Shown here: positions 50,253 to 61,830 of the stretch, in pieces | Numbering within the stretch: the first letter of the stretch is position 1 | Layout: each line of letters begins with the position of its first letter | Position numbers and translations under genes: made by a program | The notes under the pieces: model-generated | The model's input: only the letters and a program-made list of their open reading frames with translations | Database searches by the model: none | Told to the model about the DNA's origin: nothing | Assembly: GCF_000346465.2 (NCBI RefSeq) | Contig: NC_034016.1 | Location: forward strand, 7,781,001-7,845,000 | Direction of reading: 5' to 3' | Source of the DNA: Prunus persica | Lineage: Eukaryota; Streptophyta; Magnoliopsida; Rosales; Rosaceae | Length of the DNA: 64,000 nucleotides

Positions 50253-52900
50253 GCAATACACTAACCACTCCACTTCAGAACAAACCTCGTACGAACCTGA
50301 ATTTTCCAATTTCATGGACCAATCGATATCGGATTGAGTCCAAAACTTGGGGAACATTATAATATTGTGGGATGAGTCATTTGGGAGGTTTTGAGTGAAA
50401 TCCAATCTTTAGAACTATAGAATACACCAACCACTCCATTTTAGAATGAGCTTCGTACAAACTTGAATTGTCCGATTTCATTAACCAATCGATATCGGAT
50501 TGAGTCCAAAACTTGGGGAACATTATAAAATTGTGGGTTGAGTCCCTTGGGGGGTTTTGAGTGAAATCCAATCTCCAGAACTATACAATACACCAACCAC
50601 TCCATTTCAGAACGAGCTTCGTACAAACCTGAATTGTCCGATTTCATGGACCAATTGAGATCGGATTGAGCCCAAAACTTGGGGAACATCATAATGTTGT
50701 GGGAGGAGTATTTAGGTGAGTTTTGAGTGAAATCCAATTGCCAAAACCATGCAATACACCAACCACTCCATTTCAGAACGAACCTCGTATGAACTTGAAT
50801 TGTCCGATTTCATTGACTAATTGATATCGGATTGTGCCGAAAACATGGGGAACATCATAATATTGTGGGAGGAGTCATTTGGTATGTTTTGAGTGAAATC
50901 CAATCCCTAGAACTATGCAATCAACCAACCACTCCATTTCAGAACGAACTTCGCATGAACCTGAATTGTCCGATTTCATGCACCAATCGATATCGGATTG
51001 AGTCCAAAACTTGGGGAACATCATACTATTGTGGGAGGAGTCATTTGGTGTGTTTTGAGTGAAATCCAATCCCTAGAACTATACAATAAACCAACCACTC
51101 CATTTCAGAACGAACTTCGTACGAACCTGAATTGTCCGATTTCATGGACCAATTGATATCGGATTGAGTCCAAAACTTGGGGAACATCACAATATCATGG
51201 GAAGGGTCATTTGGTCTGTTTAGAGTGAAATCCAATCCCTAGAACTATACAATAAACCAACCACTCTATTTCAGAACGAACTTCGTACGAACCTGAATTC
51301 TTCGATTTCATAGACCAATCGAGATTGGACTGAATCCAAAACTTGGGGAACATCATAATATTGTGGGAGGAGTCATTTGGTGGGCTGTGAGTGAAATCCA
51401 TTCCTTAGAACTATACGAAACACCAACCACTCCATTTCAGAACGAACATCGTACGAACTTGAATTGTCTGATTTTATGGACCAATTGATATCGGATTGAG
51501 TCCAAAATTTGGGGAACAACATAATGTTGTGGGAGGAGTCATTAGGTAGTGATATCCAATTGCCAAAACTATGCAATACACTTACCACTCCACTTCAGAA
51601 CAAACCTCGTACGAACCTGAATTGTCCAATTTCATGGACCAATCGATATCGGATAGAGTCCAAAACTTGGGGAACATTATAATATTGTGGGATGAGTCAT
51701 TTGGGGGGTTTTGAGTGAAATCCAATCTCTAGAACTATACAATACACCAACCACTCCATTTCAGAACGAGCTTCGTACAAACTTGAATTGTCCGATTTCA
51801 TTGACCAATCGATATCAGATTGAGTCCAAAACTTGGGGAACAATATAATATTGTGGGTTGAGTTGCTTGGGGGGTTTTGAGTGAAATCCAAACTCTAGAA
51901 CTATACAATACACCAACCACTCCATTTCAGAACGAGCTTCGTACAAACCTGAATTGTCCGATTTCATGGACCAATCGAGATCGGATTGAGCCCAAAACTT
52001 GGGGAACATCATAATGTTGTGGAAGGAGTCATTAGGCGAGTTTTGAGTGAAATCCAATTGGCAGAACCAAGCAATGCACCAACCACTCCATTTCAGAATG
52101 AACCTCGTGTGAACCTGAATTGTCCGATTTCATGGACCAATTGATATCGGATTGTGTCTAAAACTTAGGGAACAACATAATATTGTGGGAGGAGTCATTT
52201 GGTGGGTTTCGAGTGAAATCCAATCCCTAGAACTATGCAATAAACCAACCACTCCATTTCAGAATGAACTTCTCATGAACCTGAATTGTCCGATTTCATG
52301 CACCAATCGATATCGAATTGAGTCCAAAACTTGGGGAACATCATACAATTGTGGGTGGAGTCATTTGGTGTGTTTTGAGTGAAATCCATTCCCTAGAACT
52401 ATACAATAAACCAACTACTCCATTTCAGAACGAACTTCGTACGAACCTGAATTGTCCGATTTCATAGACCAGTCGATATCGGATTGAGTCCAAAACTTGG
52501 GGAACATCACAATATCATGGGAAGGGTCATTTGGTCTGTTTAGAGTGAAATCCAATCCCTAGAACTATACAATAAACCAACAATTCCATTTCAGAACGAA
52601 CTTCGTACGAACCTGAATTCTTCGATTTCATGGACCAATCGATATTGGATTGAATCCAAAACTTGGTGAACACCATAATATTGTGGGAGGAGTCATTTGG
52701 TGGGTTGTGAGTGAAATTCATTCCTTAGAACTATACAAAATACCAACCACTCCATTTCAGAACGAACTTCGTACGAGCCTGAATTGTCCGATTGCATGGA
52801 CCAATCGATATCGGATTGAGTTCAAAAGTTGGGGAACAACATAATGTTGTGGGAGGAGTCATTTGGTTAGTTTTGAGTGATATCCAGTTGCGAAAACTAT
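50253..52900 (+). repeat. Eight-monomer higher-order repeat, two copies
   Basis: Unit A is 50253-51572 (1320 bp) and unit B 51573-52900 (1328 bp, exactly eight times 166). Each starts at a GCAATACACT(A/T)ACCACTCC block followed by ACTTCAGAACAAACCTCG, and the same start recurs at 52901. Position-specific variants repeat at the same offset, for instance TTTGGTCTGTTTAGAG near 51210 and 52530, AACATCACAATATCATGGG near 51182 and 52502, and CATGAACCTGAATTGTCC near 50955 and 52275. Adjacent monomers inside a unit are less alike than monomers eight apart, which is what defines a higher-order repeat. Confidence 0.85.
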
Positions 52901-53455
52901 GCAATACACTAACCACTCCACTTCAGAACAAACCTCGTACGTACCTGAATTGTCCAATTTCATGGACCAATCGATATTGAATTGAGTCCAAAACTTGGGA
53001 AACATTATAATATTGTGGGATGAGTCATTTGGGGGGTTTTGAGTGAAATCCAATCTCTAAAACTATGCAATACACAAACCACTCCATTTCATAACGAACT
53101 TCGTACGAACCTTAATTGTCCAATTTCATGAACCAATCGATGTCGGATTTAGTACAAAACTTGAGGAACATCATAATATTGTGGGAGGAGTCATTTGGTG
53201 GGTTTTGAGTGAAATCCAATCCCTAGAACTATACAATAAACCAACCACTCCATTTCAGAACGAACTTCGCACGAACCTGAATTGCCCAATTTCAAGGACC
53301 AATCAATATCGGATTGAGTCCAAAACTTGGGGAATATCATAGTATTGTGGGAGGAGTCATTTGGTGGGTTTTGAGTCAAATCCAATCCCTAGAACTATAC
53401 AATACACCAATCACTCCATTTCAGAACGAACTGTAATATAGTGGGAGGAGTCATT
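50253..53455 (+). repeat. 166-bp satellite array, segment 5
   Basis: Satellite between the truncated Tekay element and the next solo LTR. Its first 2.65 kb is two copies of an eight-monomer unit (listed separately) and the start of a third at 52901. Recurrent variants are GAGCTTCGTACAAAC, AACATTATAATATTG and TTTGGTCTGTTTAGAG. Near 53431 the sequence jumps from CAGAACGAACT to GTAATATAGTGGG, a truncated monomer. The last five bases, TCATT (53451-53455), are the left target-site duplication of the solo LTR. Confidence 0.95.
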
Positions 53456-56337
53456 TGACAGGACCCGAGCCTAATTCCACTTTGGAATTCGGGCCGGACC
53501 CTGTACGTGTCCGACACCTGGCGAATGTCGGGCACAAATGACCTTTTTACCCTTCCTGTTACAAATACGTTTAAAACTTTCCTTAGACTTCTGCCGAAAA
53601 TTCGGCAGAGTCTCCCCTGTAATTTGTCCAAACCCAAAATCTTCCACCTGTTAAACAAGCAGATAATTCCACACCAACTGCCAGAAAAACTCAAATAAAC
53701 AGGTCTCAATTCTGGTTCTCAGTTTCATCCAAATATCAGAGCAATTTCTACAAATATACAAAACTTTAAGTGATTTACAACGAAATCCTACGTTTGGTGG
53801 GGGGCTCGGGAGCTAGGAGTGGCCCGTGGTGGATTCCCTCGAACTTCTACAGCTTGAAAGTGTGAGTGGACAAAAATAATATTTTTGAAACAGTTTAAAA
53901 TCATAATAACCCCCATGGTAAAATAACTTGATAAGTAAAGCTAAAGTTCAACTGTATTTAAATACAAGGTATTCATCTAAATATATATATATATATTTGT
54001 ATAACTGAACAATCATATGGAGATCTAAAACATGCACGAATATCTAGAAAACTGGTATAAAATGACTAAAAGCAATAGCTGCATAAAAGTGCTCAAATTC
54101 CTTTAAAACTACCACCTAATTGTACCCCTGTAAAATCCTTCAAATCCCCTGGCAGGTCTCGGTGACACAAAGTCTATCCGAGCCGCAAACTGGCAGGATT
54201 CAGGGGACTATAGTCAGCCTGATCCGCTGGCAGGTCTCGATGACACAAAGTCGACTCGAGTCGCTCTGGCAGGATACAGGGGACCGTAGTCAGCCTGATC
54301 CGCAATCCTGGCAGGTCTCGGGGACACGGAGTCAGCCGAGCCGCAAATCCTGGCAGGTCTCGGGGACACCAAGTCAGCCGAGCAGCAAATCCTGGTGGGT
54401 CTCGGGGACACCAAGTCAGCCGAGCCGCAAATCCTGGCAGGTCTCGGGGACACGGAGTCAGCCGAGCCGCAAATCCTGACACTCACAGTCCGAGCGTCCC
54501 CGAAACTCGTGAGGCAATGTCAAGTGCACTGACAGAACTGTAAATAGACTGGATGTCCGTAGACATCGGTCCATCTGAGGGTAATCACCAAAAACAGGTA
54601 CACGGTGGTTTTAAAATAACTATTTTTAGAAAAGTCTGCTAATTATCCGTAATATGATATATCTGAGCTAAGCTGCTATTTCTGAAATATAAATCTCAAA
54701 GTCTGCTGGTTACCACTTTTTAGCATGTTCAACTAAGCAGCATAGAAAAAAATATATATAAAAAAAAATATTTTACGATGAAATTCATGCTCGGAAAACA
54801 TGCAATAACACTTATTCAAAATCAAATATGAAATTTAATTATAAAAATCGTTTAGAAAAGAAAAGTCCACTCACTGCTGGTCCGAGCTAGCTGGACCTCT
54901 TGAAGGTCCCTCCTGTGGCTCAGTCTGGCCTTTGGTGCCTAATTAACCAAGAATTTTAAAGTAATAAAACTGCTCAATTAAAGAATTAAATTAAAAACCC
55001 TGGGCCCCGGCTCCTAGAAATGCATACACTCAATTTCAAATCAATCATATGCCTACTTTAGCTTTTCAGGCAATTAGAACGGCCTTAAAAGATCTGAGGT
55101 TGTACTAAGCGATAAACTGCCAGACCGGCCGATCCGGAATCCCATGGGGTCCACGATCTCCGATGGCCAATCTGGGATTCTCTAGAGGTTACTTACAAAG
55201 AAAGACCCACGTTCGAAACGGACGGTCGGATTAGCCAAAATCGTGTTATCTCTTAAAATCCAAACCCTAGACCTAGGGTTTGCGATTTCGGAGTATCCCC
55301 GGACTCATGTAGAACGACATATCCAAAGTTGAGTGCGATCCAACGGCTTGACGACACTGCACCCAGGAATCGCGCAATATGGAAAATCCATTTGGGGCTC
55401 AAACGGACTCCAAATTGAGATCCGCGAACTCCTACGTGCTCGTGACAACACGAGGATCGCAAAACTACACAGAGTCACTTCACTACCCTCACCCACGTGC
55501 TGCCACATGCGCCGGCAGCTTGGATATCCAAAGCGATAGCGGCTCGTCGAAAAAACTCAAAACCAAGACTCCAAACTCCTATCCTCGGTAAAACACCCCA
55601 TTTGGAGTCACTTTTGTTCTTGGACATACCCTAAAAAGTGGCCGAAAACGGCCGATCCCGCAGGCCGAAGTTCGGCCAATTTTCAATTCGAAAATCGAGT
55701 GTTCTACAGCCAAAATCGATCAAAACCCATCCAACCATCAGTTAGAGCACGAAAAATAGGTGAGAAACCATACCTTACTCGAACGATTTGGTTGAGAAAC
55801 GGAGGAGAACGAAGGAGATGAAGTTTTGCCCAAAACCGGCGGTTCTCCTCCAGTTTCCGGCGAGCCCTGGCTGGTGCAGGGGTGGAGGCGGGTCGTGGCG
55901 TGACAGCGGCGGCGAGACGAAGCTGCTGGTACCAACACCAGAGATCGGCGTGCCCTGTGGTGGCCGGTGTGGCGACGGGAAGGGAGGAGGGGCGCGGGCT
56001 GCGCGCGACGGGAGGAGAGAGAGAGAGAGGAGAGAGAAATCAGGAGAGAGAGAGAGAGAGAGGAGAAAAGAGATAAAAATCTGACTTTTTCTAAATTACC
56101 GTTTTGCCCTTCACGGTATTTTGACCGTATTTTCTCCGTTACAACTCCGATTCGAGTCTACTCCGTGTCTACGGACTCGTTTCGTCATGCTCTACGTAAC
56201 GGTGTAAGCGGAATTGCCAAATTCCTTCTCGGTCAAAAAGTCAACTTTTTCCCTATTAAATAATGCGAGGGCAAAATTGTCTTTCTTCTAGAATAAATTA
56301 ATACTAATTTTTGAATATTTTTTTTAGGGTTATTACA
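53456..56337 (-). mobile_element. Solo LTR, Tekay-type, with expanded minisatellite
   Basis: Begins TGACAGGACCCGAGCC and ends AGGGTTATTACA; the sense strand is minus. A perfect 5-bp duplication TCATT flanks it at 53451-53455 and 56338-56342. Length is 2882 bp with no coding domain, so it is a solo LTR. It is the longest of the related LTRs, partly because of the internal minisatellite at 54149-54475. It shares the inverted pair GTGAGTGGAC (53862-53871) / GTCCACTCAC (54865-54874), a GA-rich tract (56011-56075) and a GCCGGACCCTGT block near the TGACA end with the others. The internal open frames are low-complexity or repeat-derived. Confidence 0.9.
54149..54475. repeat. Minisatellite inside LTR: 78/81-bp and 42-bp units
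   Basis: Two longer units (54149-54226, 78 bp; 54227-54307, 81 bp) are followed by four 42-bp units (54308-54349, 54350-54391, 54392-54433, 54434-54475). Each starts CTGGCAGGTCTCG or close to it and contains GACAC, AAGTC or GAGTC and CGAGCCGC. Related LTRs have a single copy of the longer type (near 29475-29552). Because 42 is a multiple of three, open frames with a 14-residue repeat appear on both strands; I regard these as artefacts. Confidence 0.9.
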
Positions 56338-59300
56338 TCATTTGGTTAGTTTTGATTTAAATGCAATGGCCAAAATTGTGCAATACACCAACCACTCCAT
56401 TAGAGAACGAACTTTGTACGAACATGAATAGTCTAATTTCAAGGACCAATCGACATCGGAGTAACGCCAAAACTTGAGGAACATCATAATATGGTGGCAG
56501 TAGTCATATGGTGAGTTTTGAATGAAATCCAATGGTTAAAACTATGCAATACACCAACCACTCCATTTCATAACGAACTTCGTACGAACCAGAATTGTCA
56601 AATTTCATGGACCAATCGACATCGGATTGATCCCAAAACTTGGGGAACATCATAATATGGTGGAAGGAGTATTTGGTGAGTTTTGAGCGAAATCCAGTGG
56701 CTAAAACTATGCAGTACACCAACTACTCCATTAGAGAACGAACTTTGTACGAACATGAATAGTCCAATTTCTTGGACCAATCGACAGCGGATTGAGCCCA
56801 AAACTAAAGGAACATCATAATATGGTGGGAGGAGTCATTTGGTGAGTTTTGAGTGAAATCCAGTGGCTAAAACTACGCAATACACCAACCACTCCATGAG
56901 AGAAAGAACTATGTACGAACATGAATAGTCCAATTTCTTGGACCAATTGATATCGGATTAGGCCCAAAACTTGAGGAACGTCATAATATGGTGGGAGGAG
57001 TCATTTTGTAAGTTTTGAGCAAAATCCAATGGCTAAAACTATGCAATACACCAACCACTCCATTTTAGAAGGAACTTCGTACGAACCTGAATTGTCCAAT
57101 TTCATGGACTGATCGATATCGGATTGAGTCCAAAACTTGGGGAACATCATAATATTGTGGGAGGAGTCATTCGGTGAGTTTTCAGTGAAATCCAACTGCC
57201 AAAACTATGCAATACACCAACCACTCCATTTCAGAACGAACTTCGTATGAATCTTAATTATCCAATTTCAAGGACCAATAGATATCGGATTGAGTCCAAA
57301 ACTTGGGGAACATCATAATATTGTGGGAGGAGTCATTTTGTGAGTTTTGAGTGAAATCCAATGGCTAAAACCATGCAATACACCAACCACTCGGTTTCAT
57401 CACGAATTTCGTACGAACCTGAATTGTCCGATTTCATAGACCAATCGATATCGGATCGAGTCAAAAACTTGGGGAACATCATAATATTGTGGGAGGAGTC
57501 ATTTGGTGGGTTTTGAGTGAAATCCAATCTCTTGAAGTATACAATACACCAACCACTCCATTTCAAAACGAACTTCGTACGAATCTGAATAGTCCAATTT
57601 CATGGACCAACTGATATTAGATTGAGTCCCAAACTTGGGGAACATCATAATATAGTGGGAGTAGTCATTTGGTGGGTTTGGAGTGAAATTCAATCTCTAG
57701 AACTATATAATACACCAACCACTCCATTTCAAAATGAACTTCGTACGAACCTAAATTGTCCAATTTCGTGGACCAATCAATATCGGATTGAGTCCAAAAC
57801 TTGGGGAATATCATAATATGGTGGGAGGAGTCGTACGGTGAGTTTTGAGAATCCAATGGCAAAATTATGCCATACACAAAACACTCTATTTTAGAACGAA
57901 CTTCGTGTGAACCTTAGTTGTTCGATTTCTGGGACCAATTGATATTGGATAGACTCCAAAACTTGGGGAACATCATCATATAGTGGGAGGAGTCATTTGG
58001 CGGGTTTTGAGTGAAATCCAATCTCTAGAACTGTATAATACACCAACCACTCCATTTCAGAACAAACTTCGTACCATCCTGAATTGTCCGATTTCATGGA
58101 CCAATCAATATCGGATTGAGTACAAAACTTGGGGAACAACATAATATGGTGGGAGGAGTCATTTGGTGAGTTTTGAGTGAAATCCAATGGCTAAAACTAT
58201 GCAATACACCGACCACTCCATTTCATAACGAACTTTGTATGAACCGAAACTATCTAATTTTATGAACCAATCGATATCAGATTCAGTCCAACACTTGGGG
58301 AACAACATAATATAGTGGGAGGCATCATTTGGTGGGTTTTGAGTGAAATCCAATCTCTAGAACTATGCAATACACCAACCACTCCATTTCATAACGAACT
58401 TCGGACAATCCTGAACTGTCCGATTTCATGGACCAACGGATATCGAATTGAGTCCAAAACTTGGGGAACATCATAATGTTGTGGGAGGAGTCATTTGGTG
58501 AGTTTTGAGTGAAATCCAATCTCTAGAACTATGCAATACACCAACCACTCCATTTCAGAACAAACTTCGTACGAACCTGAATTGTCCAATTTCGTGGATC
58601 AATAGATATCAGACTGAGTCCAAAACTTGGGGAACATAATAATATGGTGGGAGGAGTCATTCGGTGTGTTTTGAGTAAAATCCAATTTCCAAAACTATGC
58701 AATACACCAACCACTCCATTAGAGAACGAACTTCGTACGAATTTGAATAGTCCAATTTCTTGGACCAATCGATATCGGATTGAGCCCAAAACTTCGGGAG
58801 CATCATAATCAGGTGGGAGGAGACATTTCGTGAGTTTTGAGAGAAATCCAATGGCTAAAACTATGCCGTACACCAACCACTCCATCTCATAACTAACTTC
58901 GTACGAAACTGAATTGTCCGATTTCGTGGACCAATCGATATCGGATTGAGTCCAAAACTTGGGGAACATCGTAAAATTGTGGGAGGAGTCATTTGGTGGA
59001 TTTTGAGTGCAATTCAATCTCTAGAACTATACAATACACCAACCACTTTATTTTAGAACGAACTTCGTACGAACCTGAATTCTCCAATTTCATGGACCAT
59101 TCGATTTCGGATTGAGTCCAAAACTTGGGGAACATGATAATATTGAAGAATGAGTCATTTGGTGAGTTTTGAGTGAAATACAAAGCCTAAAATATGCAAT
59201 ACACCAACCACTCCATTTCAAAACGAACTTCGTATGAACCTCAATTTGTCTAATTTTATGTACTAATCGATATCAGATTGAGTCCAAAACTTGGGCAACA

Positions 59301-60974
59301 TCATAATGTTGTGGAAGGAGTCATTTGGTGAGTTTTTAGTGAAATCCATTTGCCAAAACTACATAATACACCAACCATTCTATTAGAGAACGAACTTCGT
59401 ATGAACATGAATAGTCCAATTTCTTGGACCAATCGATATCGGATCGAGCCCAAAACTTGGGGAACATCATAACACAGAGGGATGAGTCATATGGTAAGTT
59501 TTGAGCGATATCAAATCTCTAGAACTATACAATTCACTAACCACTCCATTTCATAACGACCTTCGCACGAACCTGAATTGTCCAATTTCATGGACAATCT
59601 ATATCAGATTGAGCCCAAACCTTGGGGAACATCAAAATGTTGTAGGATGAGTCATTTTGTGAGATTTCAGTGAAATCTAATGGCTATAACAATGCAATAC
59701 ACCAACCACTCCATTTCAGAACGAACTTCGTACAAACTTGAATTGTCCGATTTTGTGGAACAATCGATATCGGATTGAGTCCAAAACTTGGGGAACATCA
59801 TAATATACTATGGGATGAGTCATTTTGTGAATTTTGAGTGAAATCAAATGGCTGAAACTATGCAATACACCAACCACTCCATTTCAGAACGAAGTTCGTA
59901 CGAACCTGAATTGTCCGATTTCATGGCCCAATCGATATTGAACTGAGTCCAAAACTTGGTGAACATCATAATATAGTGGGAATAGGCATTTGGTAGGTTT
60001 TGAGTGAAATCCAGTCTCTACAACTATGCAATACACCAACCACTACATTTCGTCACGAACTTCGTTTGGACATGAATTGTCCAATTTCATTGAACAATCG
60101 ATATCGGATTCAGTCCAAAACTTGGGGAACATCGTAATGTTGTGGGAGGAGTCATTTGGTGAGTTTTGAGTGAAATCCATTTGCCAAAACTACACAATAC
60201 ACCAACCACTCTATTAGAGAACGAACTTCGTACGAACCTGAATTGTTCGATTTCATGGAACAATCGATATCGGATTGAGTCCAAAACTTGGGGAACATCA
60301 TAATATTGTGGGAGGCGTCATTTGGTGGGTCTTGAGTGAAATCCAATCTCTAGAACTATACAATACACCAACCACTCCATTTCATAACGAACTTCGCTCG
60401 AACCTGAATTGTCCAATTTCATGCACCAATCGATATCAGATTGAGCCCAAAACTTGGGGAACATCAAAATGTTTTGGGGGGAGTCATTTTGTGAGATTTG
60501 AGTGAAATCTAATGGCTAAAACAATGCAATACACCAACCACTCCATTTTAGAACGAACTTCGTACAAACCTGAATTGTCCGATTTCGTGGAACAATCGAT
60601 ATCGGATTGAGTGAAATCCAATCTCTAGAACTATACAATAATATGATGGGAAGAGCCATTTGGTGGGTTTTGAGTGAAATCCAATCTCTAGAACTATACA
60701 ATACACCAACCACTCCATTTCGTAAAGAACTTCGTACGAACCTAAATTGTCCAATTTCATGGACCAATCGATATCAGATTAAGTCCAAAACTTGGGGAAC
60801 ATCATAATGCTATGGGAGGAGTCATTTGGTGAGTTTTGAGCAAAATCCCACGTCTAAAACTGTGCAATACACCAACCACTCAATTTCATAATGAACTTCA
60901 TATGAACCTGAATTGTCCAATTTCAGGGACCAATCGATATCGGATAGAGTTCAAAACTTGGGGAACATCAAAAT
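56338..60974 (+). repeat. 166-bp satellite array, segment 6
   Basis: Starts with the right TCATT duplication of the solo LTR. It is rich in type B and hybrid monomers (CCATTAGAGAACGAAC with CATGAATAGTCC, near 56398, 56730, 58715 and 59385). A compressed stretch at 60602-60655 joins GGATTGAGTG directly to AAATCCAATCTC and ACAATA to ATATGATGGG, two deletions close together. No gene seen. Confidence 0.95.
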
Positions 60975-61830
60975 GTAGTATAGCTTATGTAAATATGAGG
61001 TCAATCCCACGGAGAATGGTAACTTGGTTCCAGGTTAAATTACTTGGAATGGTGGAAAAAACAGAAAATAAAGAAACTGACTAACTAACTAAAGGCAAAG
61101 TTGAATTCAACAATGCCTCTTGCTAATTACTCAAGGTCTAGGACAAAATCCTAGCACCACACGCACTCAAAATAGAGGTTTTTGTTGTTGAAATGATGAT
61201 ATGAAAGTGAATGCTGGTAGCAATCAACAAGTTGTGAAACAATGATTGAGAAGTGTTAGAGCCTTGGAATCCACCACTAGTCTTCCTATTCAAGTTACGC
61301 ATGCATAGAAATTGACTCAAGCTTCACCAACAATAGATTATCGCATACAAGCCTTTGGTATCTAGGTGCAGGATGCAAGATTCTCCTAAGGCATGTGATT
61401 GTGCATGGTATCTACACAACACATGATCTCTAATATGCAACCTAAGCATGGTATCTACTTAGAATAAAGCATACAAGAGTCATTAAGCTCCTTGAGAATA
61501 TGATAATCACACAAGTCCTAGAACATGGTATCTGTCCTAGTCAACCTATGGTTATTAACCCCTTGAATGATTCTTAGGCCATTGATGTGTTGCTTGTGAA
61601 AGGAGAGTATAATTGGTGAATCTAAACCCCTTCCCAACCTGCGCTAGATGCATAAAATCCTAGTTAGCTACTCCAAGAAAATATATATCAGGCACATAAT
61701 AAACTGGAGATTAACAACTTGATAATGAAAGCAAGGAAATCAATTAACTATAAAATCATCCATAACATTAAATATTCATGACTAGGGCTTCATCCTAAGC
61801 CCTAAGTAAATGGATTAGTTAGACGTAACT
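60975..61830 (-). mobile_element. Family L LTR fragment without nested insertion
   Basis: Begins inside the element at a TAGTATAGCTTATGTAAAT stretch, matching the complete copy from about 28367, and ends at a GGATTAGTTAGAC stretch, matching about 31905. Both termini are missing and there is no target-site duplication. The sequence GGTATCTAGGTGCAGG at 61359-61374 is the empty version of the site into which the LTR at 28765-31440 inserted, so this copy shows the ancestral arrangement. No coding region is recognised. Confidence 0.85.

Noticed and set aside
54120..54486. Open frames with a 14-residue repeat on both strands, resembling a repeat protein
   Set aside because: They follow from a 42-bp minisatellite, whose length is a multiple of three; all are inside a solo LTR with no coding function.
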